32,434 nt of DNA from Basidiobolus ranarum (Eukaryota > Basidiobolomycota > Basidiobolomycetes > Basidiobolales): NCBI GenBank assembly GCA_040143965.1, contig JASJQH010006958.1:1-32434 (forward strand). The letters are read 5' to 3'. The translations under genes were made by a program, and so were the position numbers. This document shows positions 12,601 to 21,113 of this stretch, piece by piece (position 1 is the first letter of the stretch; each line of letters opens with the position of its first letter). The notes beneath the pieces were generated by a model, which saw only the letters and a program-made list of their open reading frames with translations, searched no databases and had not been told where the DNA came from.

Positions 12601-13046
12601 CCTACAGCATAATAATGAAAGGCTATAGTTATAGTGGAGAAGGAACCGTAGTGCTTGATCTGTGGAAACAAGCCAAAAGCCGGGGTTTCCTTAAAGATAG
12701 TATGGAGGCAGTTATATCGGTTTTGTTGGACAGCTGTGGATTCAACACTGATTTGCCTACGTTGCGCCAGACGTGGGTAGAGCTTAAGCGTGATGGATAT
12801 GTACTCACAGAGAATAATTACAACTCTTATATTGAGGCCCTATGTCGACTTGGGTCTTTTGAAGAAGGAGTGAAAGTATTCACTAAAGAAATGATGGACG
12901 GTGGAGTGATGGCTACGTTAAAGACCTGTCGTACCGTATTCAATCCATTAAAAGCAGCTAACAAAAACCAACTAATTCAAGAGGCGTACGCCTTTGTGAA
13001 AAAAGAATACCCCCAACTCTACTCTGATCATTATGAACCACTATAG
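9675..13046 (+). CDS. Long P-type pentatricopeptide repeat (PPR) protein, probably mitochondrial (1123 aa)
   Basis: A single uninterrupted exon. The N-terminus (MLSIFRVGKL...RLTRLYNH) is rich in Arg/Lys, Leu and Ser with no acids, as in a mitochondrial presequence. From about residue 118 to 1090 I count about 27 tandem 35-residue PPR units of the pattern 'VTYNTLI...A..LY..M...G..PD', almost all of standard length. One unit near residues 925-975 carries an insert of about 15 residues. A poorly matching helical pair at 53-115 may be a degenerate first repeat. There is no DYW, SMR, LAGLIDADG or other catalytic domain. P-type PPR proteins bind organelle RNA one base per repeat and act in RNA stability, processing or translation. 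The specific target is unknown. The intronless structure contrasts with most neighbours. Confidence 0.93.
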   Translation: MLSIFRVGKLKPLNIPNLAVSVRLTRLYNHDSQLASHSAVSEVIEPLKTALVQQDSSAAWRAFTKIKNSKLEKAISSSQFAELIHLFSSAKNDGAKNKNRGNEIIKYMNYIGVLPENPKQYGALISFYGNHQQPRDARNTFRNMVGTGLKPDAYVYTELIHAIGNKDLPGAYTVFQAMKSNRIHPSLYTFNILFKICRNHPDTKYLSIFHQELQRATYITPDVVTYSTLIDAYAANGDMSRAMNMFDEALTHGAIPNVVTYNTLIRGYIEKNELHNALSLHNKMVKKGIPPSIVTYTNLIVGYLHSHDIKHAMHLYAEMKRLNIQPDCVLFNTLLDGLAKNFEAIHVRRLLEDMSSYEIKPTLATYNILIRLFSKNNRPKEAMGIYRQMRAKRVTPNVQIYNTLIHANAKAGNLQAAMDIFYEMQVTSTLPDLKIYNTLLHIHAANGKIDEMSGILSDMNEKKISPNVVTYNILINSHLKCSKFDEAIRLYNEMIEKSIIPDTITFNSLINAGFKRGDLSEVDNFYNNMVAHGVPPDTATFTTLIHGYSQNSNGQKALEMYQQMMRLNLRPSLVTYSVLMKEYARKANIPGVKSLFEEMLERGIKPDGHIFNILINTYVKSSNVFQAMRMYEKMLEDRITPDSVTYATLIKAHTQNGDIEQAKYLFKQMAQKNVQPDAVVFTSLISGYAKQSDLSSAIALYQDMKSRGIEPSVHTFTVLIDAYAKNRELGKAMSLYNQVKSRDMKMDVTLFNVLIDAHVRNGLLREAMSLFEESKTSGVLPNLLTYTSLINGYIQLSSMDRAMGLFDDMINSKISPDATIFNVLIHGFISNDMFPQALSLHQQMISDYHINPNGYIYNTLICGYAKNAEMSRAVDLLNEMISKSLWPSAVTYNALIHGYANCGETDQALDTYQKMKASGITPTLVTYNTLINCFIENAGFQKPHTLKIGLKNQKIIKAIELYQDMTAKKIPSDQYTYSIIMKGYSYSGEGTVVLDLWKQAKSRGFLKDSMEAVISVLLDSCGFNTDLPTLRQTWVELKRDGYVLTENNYNSYIEALCRLGSFEEGVKVFTKEMMDGGVMATLKTCRTVFNPLKAANKNQLIQEAYAFVKKEYPQLYSDHYEPL

Positions 13047-14242
13047 ATTGTTGAATTTTTAGGTGTTCATTCTCATAGCATTTCATCACTGTTTGTTCAT
13101 CTAATCTCCAACCTCGTTCACTTATAATAGATCGTTGGGGACGCACTTCTCATGATTAAATCACGAAAACAACAATGTAAATATGAATAAAGCTGTACAA
13201 TAATCATTTGTCTCATATATTTGTGTCTATATGTGCAGGTGTTTGACTTGAAAGTGGTCGTTATTTCAGTACATCCATAGTCATCGCTTCTCTATCAGTA
13301 GCCTGATACATGACTATACGTGTGGCGTTTGGACAGCTCTTGCGGTGCATGTGTATATTGAATAGACTGAGGATCGACTGCAAAGGACATCAGGGGTGAT
13401 GGAAGTTTCATAGAGTGAAAAGGCATTTAACGAACGAATACCAATTCATGTATATTACCCTGTTTCATTAGATACGTAGGAAATCAATTTTTCTCACTTC
13501 GGCTACTGTAGAATTTAAGTACCATTTATTTCTATCGTAGCTTTGGGAGTCTCATCGAAGTAAAGGAGAAGTGAAATATCAAATCCTGTAATGAAGCATG
13601 TATTAAGACAGATTGGAGATATTTGGGTGCGTGTATGTATTACTATTCCAAGCATTTATTCATACTGCGAATCTATTATTACTGCGATGTACCCTAACAG
13701 TTACTGTATATATGAAAAGCTGGCTTTAAAGTACATAGATAACACTCCATCCTGCCATCCTGACCAAAGAGTTTATCGCGGAATCTGGACCAAGTTCCTT
13801 AGCCTGATATAGATTGCGGTAGAATTTTTCTCAAATTCTATCTATAAAACGTTTAAAGTGTGAGCTGTCATAGTTAAATACACGCTTATATAATCTTATG
13901 AGACACGATCGTAAACCGTGTGATTCTCTCGATTTGTAATAGAACTAATCCACATCAGGAAAAAAAGTAAGCAAGTGCGAATCTAAGCTGAAACACGTGA
14001 TACAAAAAGTACCAATCTCATCATTCGGAAATTCAGTTATTCCTTTCATCGTTATCTTTGTTAGGAATCGGAAATTGTAGCTTACTACCTGCCATATTTC
14101 TACGATCTAGTTTGCCTAACACGTTCTATACATTGCTAGAACTCTTAAATTTATTATCAATATCACGTGATATTCTCGGTTCATGTAAATCGTTCCTGTC
14201 TTTTTTACTGTCTGTATTTCACTTGTTTACCAATCCAATACA
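13047..14242. other. Non-coding region between the PPR and FetB/ALS3-like genes
   Basis: No supported gene. It begins with the PPR 3' UTR and ends with the promoter of the next gene. The open frame at 13591-13812 has no recognisable domain. No repeats of note and no tRNA-like fold seen. Confidence 0.5.
13186..13191 (+). terminator. Possible polyadenylation signal of the PPR gene
   Basis: AATAAA lies 140 bases after the PPR stop codon, on the coding strand, in AT-rich sequence. Fungal poly(A) signals are loose, so this is suggestive only. Confidence 0.35.
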
Positions 14243-15702
14243 ATGGAAGCTGGACCACAACCCGAAGAGCCATTAGCATGGTCTAATGTTGGCATCGCCG
14301 CGACGTTGTTGCTGATCAATGGTACATATATGAACTCTTCGGTTCTTACATTTTGTACAAAAAATTGAATTACAAACTTAGGGATAATTTCGATAAGTAT
14401 GGAATTACACTTGGAATGGTCGCTTCTTGTCAGTGGTGTTCGGTCAGTTGTACAGTTAACTCTCATGGGAATGATTCTCGAGGATGTATTTAAAACTCGG
14501 AATCCATTCATTATTTTCGGCATGGCGTGTATGTACTCGGTTTTTATTACACAAACTTGAATAGTATTTCTCAACCCATTTATCCAATTTCTAGCGGTTC
14601 TTGTATTGTTGGGAGCGTATGAAACTACCTTTAACAAAAGTAAAAGAAGACACACAGGAATGGTAAAGGCTTTTTTATTTTTGAAGATAATGTTGGCCGA
14701 AATAGTTCCCTAATCACTCTTGACTTAAAAGTTCATCTCGGTTTTGATATCGATGTTCTCTAGTACTCTTTTCATTGGCTTAATCGGTAATATAACTATT
14801 TATACCAATATACTTTGGCATATTTTGAGACCATTTTTTATACGATTCTTAGGTAATGCCTTTGCTATGAATGTTTCTCCTGTCTGGACTGCGCATAAAT
14901 TTATCCCTACTCTCGGGATGCTTCTGGGCAACTGTATGACTGGAATGGCACTGGGAATAAGTTCATGCCTTACTCAATTTTGGTGTGTTTTACATAAGAA
15001 GATTGAGATTTTTCGCTTACTAATTAAGTTGGTTCAAAAAAAAGTGACAACAAAGAACGTTTAGAGATGTCTTTATCATTTGGCGCTTCGAGATGGGAGG
15101 CTGGACGACCAATTGCTGTGGAAGCCATTAGAATAGCCATGTTGCCAACCATCAACTCAATGAGGTAACTGGTCAGTCGGAATTTATCGCAAACTAAACA
15201 TTGAAATCTAATCGAATTTTTACAGTGTGATGGGATTGATCTCTATACCAGGTTAGCATGCATCTTCATATTCCGATGTTCTCTCCAAATCTTAACCACA
15301 GCGTTTCTAGGCATGATGACTGGTCAAATCCTTGGAGGTGCTCCGGTAATGGATGCCGTCAAGTATCAACAAATTATTATGTTTATGATTGCTGCGTCCA
15401 CCTCACTAGGTACTTTGGGAGCTGTATTGGTACGTATTTGAATCAGCAGAATTGAAACAGCAGCCACAACTAAAGCATTACTTTAATTTATCTAGACTTG
15501 TATTGTGATATGCTTAGACTCGAACCATCGATTAAGGTTGGATCGAATTCACAACTCTAGCAAAGACTCAGTTTGGGGCTCTCTTAAGAAAATCTTTACT
15601 TCTAACAAGTCTACCCCGTTGGACCCTGAAACCAAAAGTCTATTGGCTAGGGTCCGGTGCTACGGTACTGATCGCAATCCAAATACTGCAGTCACCATTT
15701 AG
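14243..15702 (+). CDS. UPF0014 family membrane protein, FetB / ALS3 (STAR2)-like ABC-transporter permease (316 aa, nine exons)
   Basis: Exons: 14243-14321, 14382-14528, 14595-14662, 14732-14786, 14853-14982, 15045-15164, 15226-15251, 15311-15429, 15496-15702. Every junction keeps frame. The product has about seven hydrophobic segments and follows bacterial FetB closely. Landmarks are GVRSVVQLTLMG in segment 2, an IPTLGMLLGN motif, LSFGASRWEA (the coupling-type loop), a LPT-N--SVMGLISIPGMM stretch and a final VKYQ...FMIAAS segment. Family knowledge: bacterial FetA-FetB exports iron. Plant ALS3/STAR2 pairs with the ATPase STAR1 in aluminium tolerance. The family has no ATPase of its own, and no partner ATPase lies in this window. 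Length fits the family, with a longer hydrophilic C-terminal tail of about 60 residues. Substrate and membrane are unknown. Family call is strong. Confidence 0.92.
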
Positions 15703-16400
15703 TAAATAATCCGAACATCTCAGTCGCAGTTTAGATACCTCCCGCCTCCCAGATAGATGGGTTCCAAATTTACTCGCTATTTATCGAAATAAACTAGAAT
15801 CAGCTGGGGATGTATTACATATGGGCATATTACATATATTCAACAAGCGTATCGATACTCTCAAGTATTACTATGCGATTGAGAGTAATGGTTTTGCATG
15901 GATTCTGTGGTTTGGATATGATTTTCAAGGGTCAGATGAAACTATGGACGATAAGACGTAGGTGGTCAGTGAAGAGCTAATTTACACAAGATGCAATATA
16001 ATATACGCAACAATTACTTCAATGCAGAAGATAGTACATACAGTATGGCTGATTTCGACATATGCACAGTCTATATATACTAACGTTCGGGTACCAAGCG
16101 AGTGGCAAGCTCTCGGCAAGAATGGTTGTTTGGTAGGAAAAGGGAGGAAGCATGGTTGAGAGAACGATGTTGGTGTTCTCCTGAATCGAACATGTTATTC
16201 TCCTTTTTGCCTTAAACCTTATCCAAGCCAGGTTGAGTTTAAATCGGAGGTGATTGTCATATTTGTTGTTTAAGCCTTACAACCCTCCCTCCTCATCTAC
16301 TCCTCACTCCTATCCAGCTAATCAGTCTATATGTAGTGCGAATATATTTAAGCCATGATTAATCCAATTTGCACTTAATTCTTGACTAATCCGGTTCAAT
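15703..16400. other. Non-coding region downstream of the FetB/ALS3-like gene
   Basis: AT-rich, no supported gene. Short frames such as 15962-16159 carry no recognisable domain. Confidence 0.45.
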
Positions 16401-16475
16401 TTGATTCCCTACTTACTGATTTGATTCCCTACTTACTGATTTGATTCCCTACTTACTGATTTGATTCCCTACTTA
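16401..16475. repeat. 20-base tandem repeat, about 3.75 copies
   Basis: Unit TTGATTCCCTACTTACTGAT at 16401-16420, repeated exactly at 16421-16440 and 16441-16460, then a partial unit to 16475. The copies are perfect and directly adjacent, so this is a young minisatellite rather than a CRISPR array. It lies about 600 bases upstream of the cyclin gene. Confidence 0.95.
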
Positions 16476-16917
16476 TTAAATCCTCTCCCCAGCATAGAGT
16501 TTCTAGAAATGGATTAACTTTGAAGCAAACATCGGTCCATTAAATCGATTGTTTAATTTAATACACCCAACACTCAACACCCTACACCCTACGCCTTACA
16601 CCCTACACAGCAGCTGATACACTCATACAGTTTAGCTTTGTAATGCGAATGATATACATAATTTGTGCAACTTGTACATATTTATGAAGAATCAATAGAA
16701 ACCGATAGAAATAATGTGGATACCAACAAAAGCCTATCCCCTGCTTGGCGAGACAGCAATCAGATTTATCTCATTTTAGGTCTCATATTGGACTCTCACT
16801 GCCCTCATAGTGTAAAACCTTGTTCATTCAACTAAACGGAGATTTTATGTGAGAAACAATCAATGTGTTGGATTGTAGGATTGAAGCCTATCATTTAGCC
16901 TCCTATTTTCGACACCA

Positions 16918-16924
16918 TATAAAA
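16918..16924 (+). promoter_or_regulatory. TATA box of the cyclin gene
   Basis: TATAAAA about 150 bases upstream of the cyclin start codon. It is the best TATA match in the intergenic region and on the correct strand. The position would allow a leader of roughly 100-120 bases. Confidence 0.5.
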
Positions 16925-16994
16925 GCTGACCACAGATCGCCAGTATCGCAAGGAAATTGTCATTGACTAGTTGTTATTTTTGGAATCGTACCAC

Positions 16995-17012
16995 ATGCTG
17001 TGTTTTCTTTAG
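16995..17012 (+). promoter_or_regulatory. Possible five-codon upstream ORF in the cyclin leader
   Basis: ATG followed by four sense codons and TAG, 56 bases upstream of the cyclin start. It lies downstream of the TATA box, so it should be in the mRNA. The TAG is also preceded by a pyrimidine-rich tract, so it could instead be the acceptor of a leader intron. Confidence 0.35.
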
Positions 17013-17068
17013 GGATAAAACCATATCAATATCTTCTTCTGGATAACCTACCTTCTATATTTCTGACC

Positions 17069-17776
17069 ATGCTTTATTATCCACATGCTCCCATCAACCA
17101 TCCCTCAATGCAATTTAGTCAACGTGCTAAGAAAGCGGTGACCATTTTTTCCATATTCACCGCTAGAGTAATCACTGGACTTTGGCACGGGGACCGACAT
17201 CCTAACGATGCCGTCATCGAGAAAGGCATTGACTCTCCCGTTCAACACAACCACTGTTTCGAAGTATTCTGCTCTAGAGTCTTGGCCTGGAGCAAGGCCT
17301 CCAAGTTGACGGTATATCTGAGTTTGAAGTATATCCACCGACTGAAAATATACAGACCAGAGATCCTAGGAGCCCAAGGCTCGGAATATCGAATGTTTGT
17401 GGTAGCCCTACTGGTGGCTCAAAAAATGTTGGAGGACAAATCCTTTAACAACAAAACCTGGTCGGTGATAACAGGTCTGAGGGCTCGAGAAATAAGTATC
17501 ATGGAGAGGGAGTTCTTCCAGTGTTTGAAATGGGATATTCATGTTTGTCATATCGAATTTGAAAGCTGGCGCGCAAGCTTAGAACGCCAATACGATTATT
17601 TCCACACATACATGTCTCAACTTGAACTGCATACCAGCATACCTCAAACTCCTCACACTTTTTCTCCTCCACATCCAAAGCATAGAGGTCATTATTCATC
17701 TGCACCTCAGCCCCTCCATCCTCACCCATATCAAATTGCCGCCTCAAAACGACGACGCTTTTCGTCAATCTATTAA
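17069..17776 (+). CDS. Cyclin of the Pho80/Pcl family (CDK5/Pho85-type partner), 235 aa
   Basis: The frame is open from 17000, but the first ATG is at 17069. A single cyclin box covers about residues 67-159. It has the family's features: a Ser/Thr-Leu-containing helix before a LKYIHRLK segment, a VAQKMLED helix with the conserved Lys, then NNKTW, the G-L-REI-MER motif and a CLKWDIHV end. That order is typical of fungal Pcl cyclins, which bind Pho85-type kinases in phosphate, glycogen or cell-cycle control. The last 60 residues are rich in Pro, His and Ser and end in a basic KRRR patch, a possible nuclear signal. The N-terminal 60 residues are unlike any domain I know. An upstream exon beginning before 17013 cannot be excluded. 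Confidence 0.85.
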   Translation: MLYYPHAPINHPSMQFSQRAKKAVTIFSIFTARVITGLWHGDRHPNDAVIEKGIDSPVQHNHCFEVFCSRVLAWSKASKLTVYLSLKYIHRLKIYRPEILGAQGSEYRMFVVALLVAQKMLEDKSFNNKTWSVITGLRAREISIMEREFFQCLKWDIHVCHIEFESWRASLERQYDYFHTYMSQLELHTSIPQTPHTFSPPHPKHRGHYSSAPQPLHPHPYQIAASKRRRFSSIY

Positions 17777-18957
17777 AAACCTGTATAATTCTCTCGTCCT
17801 TCTTATTTGTACTCGCTTGCCAATTCCCCCCCATATCTTAAGATCTTTCCCCCGCACATTCTCGGTAGAATTTGAGATGACTTCTTTTTTCAAGCCAAGT
17901 AGTTTTAATTTTATTCTTTACGTACATCTCTTTATTCTGATGGAGGATCTCAGTTCATCTCGAACGAAAGATGTATCTTGACAAGTTTTGACCCAATAGT
18001 GGTTTCTTAGTACTCTCCTGTATTATATGACTAATTTCTGCACGTCTCAATATTTCTTGACTGTTTCATATGCTTGCATAGGAAGGAGCCATCCTATTCT
18101 CTGAGCTGTTAGACACTTTCTCCCTATTAGTTACAGTTTAGCTTAAACAATAGAGATTAAGAGGACCAGCTGTTTCAAAGAATCCCATGATTGGTGAGAA
18201 AATAAAACAAACAATACAGTTTTCTAAGATTATGCATATAAAAATAAGTAGTACTCACGTGGAAATATACAGTAGTCATCAACGAAGCTACACCCCTGGA
18301 TGAACGAGATCATCATTCCTAGATGAGAGCAAAGACAAGGACGTCAACAATGTGCGTACATATATATGTGTGAGTAATTCATATACTAACTTCGACTCTC
18401 TTTTAAACTTATTCGTAATTAATATACACCCTCATGGACTAATCAGATTTGGCAAAGCCTATATTCTATCAAATAATAGCAATCCCTATTAATACAGCTA
18501 AGCCACTATTGGGCTCTCATATCTACGTAACCGCTGTAATGGCCAGAACATTGGTTTAGGCTGTGATGTGGTTCAGTTGGAAATTCTAAGCCACCGCCGT
18601 CACTCGATTAAAATGGTCTATTTGTGAGGTGAGATGTTATACAACGTCTTGAGATCAAATACTGGATAGTGTGTCGATTTTACGTGTTGGCATGGATACA
18701 AAATGGTAAACTATAGGGCATTTCAATCTAAGCAGTTCCGATAGTACCCACCCCTTTTTCTTCCACAACAAATTCCTCTTTCGCTTCGTCATCCATCCCA
18801 CAAACGAGTTACTGGAATATAAATAGTTGTAATCTATGATGACCATCAGCCATAAAACAATCCCTCTCTTGCTCTCTTTCTTTTTACCTTTGATTGATTC
18901 CATCTGAGGTTTATCCAACCCTTACTATTTCCCGTAAAAAGCAGTAGTTGGCGGAAG
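17777..18957. other. Non-coding region between the cyclin and fasciclin genes
   Basis: AT-rich, no supported gene. The last part is the fasciclin promoter, with a TATAAATA at 18818-18825 and C/T-rich tracts just upstream of it. Confidence 0.5.
18818..18825 (+). promoter_or_regulatory. TATA box of the fasciclin gene
   Basis: TATAAATA lies about 135 bases upstream of the start codon at 18958, on the coding strand, after a C/T-rich stretch. Confidence 0.5.
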
Positions 18958-20682
18958 ATGCGTATCTCCACCTTGTGTGTTCAATTGTTTATACTCTCCT
19001 CAGTAATTGCCACTCCACATGTTGGTAAAGAACGTACCATTTTGGAGGTTCTGGATGATGATTACAGATTTGCTAGATTAATGGACGCCTTGAATAAAGA
19101 GCGTACATTAACCGAAGAATTGATCGATCGCCCAAAGGCTGAGGTAAGTGGCTTATTATGGAGATGGAGGTAGTATTGAATACTAAATTGCCTTTATTGT
19201 GTCTTATCAGATGACTGTATTTGCCCCTACAAATGAGGCATTTCGTAAACTTCGTGATCGCTTCAGAGGTCGCTATCCAAAAGATCTACTAAAAGAGGTT
19301 GGATTCAGTTCTTTCATCATCGCTTTAATGGCATGTTAATCTTATGATTCGTATCTACTTTCTTGTTATAATAGATGATTCAATATCACGTTATTTACAA
19401 AGTCACCCCCTCCGAGACTTTGGATGAAATCAAGTTATTCGAAACTTCTCTACAACTTAAGGAGTTGGGGGATCGTATGCAAAGTGTACGTATTACCAGA
19501 CATAATGGAAAACCTTTACTCAACGGACATGCTAGACTACAAGAAACGGATATGGGAGCAATCAACGGAATGATTCATGCTATCGATGAAGTATTGATAC
19601 CGCCACCAGAAATTAACAAAGTCCTCTTAAGATCCCCTTCCTTATTCTCCACTATGAGTGCAGCTTTACAAAGAACTGGATTGGATAGGAAGGTCCAAGA
19701 ATCTACTGGCATGTCTGCTTTCGTACCCACTAATCAAGCCTTCCGAAATCTTGGATGTCGTGCATTGAATTATTTGTTCTCAAGAGATGGCGAGAAAGAT
19801 CTCCGAAAATTAGTGGAATATCACTTTTCAAACAAATTATCTTACTCTATGGATATGCTAAACGAAGTTACTGGTGGTGGTGGAATTGACAAACGCAAGC
19901 CTGGCCGTGGCCGTGGTCGCGGTCGCGGAAGAGAAGATAAAAAACGTCGTGGAGGTGACCGTAGGGATGATGATTGGGCCGAGGAAAATGGTATGATTCT
20001 CCTTGAGCTCCCCCAAGAACATACTGAAGACATGGAAGCTGATTGTTACGATCAGCGTGATTTGTATTCGCGCTACCCTAATCGTGGTCGTCGTGGTGGC
20101 TGGGATGATGATGATTATCCACGTCGCGGTGGTGATCGTCGCGGTAGAGGTGGTTGGGATGATGATGAAGATTACTAAGATCAACCCCGTCGTGGTGGTG
20201 CGCGGGATTGACAAGATGAGACTGGTCATGGAGGCGATCGTCGCGGTAGAGGAGGTTGGGATGATGATGATGACTACAATGACCAGCCTCGTCGTGGTGG
20301 TGATCGTCGTGGCAGAGATGACTGGGATGATGATCGCAATGGACGTGGGCGTCATGGCAGAGGTGACCGCGATGATGAAGATGACCATCGTGGTCGTCAT
20401 GGTCGTCACAATCCACATAGGGGAGGAGGCCGTCATGGGAGCGATGAATTTGAAAAGATCAAGTTCCCATCGATGTTGGGTGGAGAGAAGTTAGAGATCT
20501 ATTTGAATCCTAACTCACTTCGGGGTAATCACTTTGATATCATTGTAAACAATGAAGCGCGAGTAGTCTTTTCCGATTACGTAGCTAAGAATGGAGTTAT
20601 CCATGGATTGGACAATATTCTTATTCCTAAAGGATTGAATGTACCCGAGGACTGGTTTGACGATGAACCATGCGATTTTTGA
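18958..20682 (+). CDS. Secreted protein with two fasciclin (FAS1) domains; second domain split by an RG/Asp-rich insert (502 aa in the proposed model)
   Basis: Exons: 18958-19143, 19211-19297, 19375-20143, 20216-20682; the last intron is a prediction. Residues 1-19 form a signal peptide (hydrophobic core LCVQLFILSSVIA). FAS1 domain 1 spans about 25-170, with the TVFAPTNEAF box and IQYHVI, ending at GMIHAIDEVLIP. FAS1 domain 2 starts near 172 (SAFVPTNQAF box, LVEYHF) and resumes only at about 426, ending at NGVIHGLDNILIP. Between lie about 170 residues of RGRG, RRGG and WDDDD repeats, a strongly mixed-charge disordered segment with Lys-Arg pairs (first at 264-265) that Kex2-like proteases could cut. 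FAS1 proteins act in cell-wall or matrix adhesion. Read unspliced, two stop codons (20176 and 20209) interrupt the frame, yet the frame stays open and conserved-looking beyond them. No GPI signal is evident at the C-terminus. The alternative is a recently broken gene. Confidence 0.75.
19890..20445 (+). repeat. Coding low-complexity repeat (Arg-Gly and Trp-Asp units)
   Basis: The DNA is built of degenerate units containing CGTCGTGGTGGTGATCG and GGTTGGGATGATGATGA. A clear direct repeat, GATCGTCGCGGTAGAGG, occurs at about 20133 and again 102 bases later, a whole number of codons. Repeat length is prone to change by slippage or unequal exchange. Confidence 0.85.
20144..20215 (+). other. Predicted 72-base intron inside the coding repeat
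   Basis: Donor GTAGAG, internal TACTAAG (close to the branch consensus TACTAAC) at 20173-20179, acceptor GACAAG. Removing it joins phase 1 to phase 1, keeps frame and deletes both in-frame stops. Its size fits the other introns in the window. The donor is weak, but the gene's second intron (GTTGGA) is weak too. Confidence 0.45.
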
Positions 20683-21113
20683 AGTGAGTTAAGAGGAAAA
20701 TATTTCATATTCAAGCCTTTGATTGAGATGTAAATATCACGTTATTCCACTTTCAACCCTAACCCCAAAAAGATTCCCATCGATTATTGTAGCGTTTCCT
20801 GTAGTGTTTCCTACATACTGTATTTAACTATCTAGGTTGCGATTGAGATTGTATTTCCACAAGTACATTTCGATTTGATTGAACTTCCTTTAAACCAACC
20901 ATCAATGAATAAAACCAGCAGTTATTCTATATCTCTTCAGAAAGCTTAGCAAATGACATTAATAATGTTCCTTTTTATTATCATTGAAGTGTGTTCAGGG
21001 AATTGCGAAGATTTCACCTATATAAAAGGATATTTTCAACTGAATCATAAAAATGTACCAAGGAGAAGGTTAAATATATGTAATAATGCGTGAAAAAAGA
21101 TATATTCGATTGT
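20683..21113. other. Convergent intergenic region (fasciclin and SRP receptor beta 3' ends)
   Basis: AT-rich and non-coding. AATAAA at 20908-20913 on the plus strand, 226 bases after the fasciclin stop, is a possible poly(A) signal. Nothing else seen. Confidence 0.5.

Larger units (their letters stand above)
16476..17068. other. Upstream region and leader of the cyclin gene
   Basis: Non-coding. A run of ACCCTACACC-like short repeats lies at about 16577-16608. A TATAAAA box (16918-16924) and a minute upstream frame (16995-17012) are listed separately. Confidence 0.5.

Noticed and set aside
13591-13812. Open frame of 73 codons between the PPR and FetB-like genes
   Set aside because: No recognisable domain, no splice partners in frame, composition like the surrounding non-coding DNA.
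16401-16475. Possible CRISPR-like array
   Set aside because: The units are contiguous with no spacers, and the DNA is fungal.
16577-16608. Telomere-like ACCCTACACCCTAC run
   Set aside because: Not the fungal CCCTAA repeat, irregular and only about 30 bases; looks like simple low-complexity DNA.
19858-20436. Long antisense open frame of 192 codons (Thr/Ile-rich) opposite the fasciclin repeat, and the overlapping His/Asp-rich antisense frame
   Set aside because: Shadow frames produced by the RG/Asp codon repeat; no start context, splicing or domain support.
20003-20494. Plus-strand frame of 163 codons rich in Val and Met over the fasciclin insert
   Set aside because: Out-of-frame reading of the same GGT/GAT repeats; the FAS1 frame explains the sequence on both sides.
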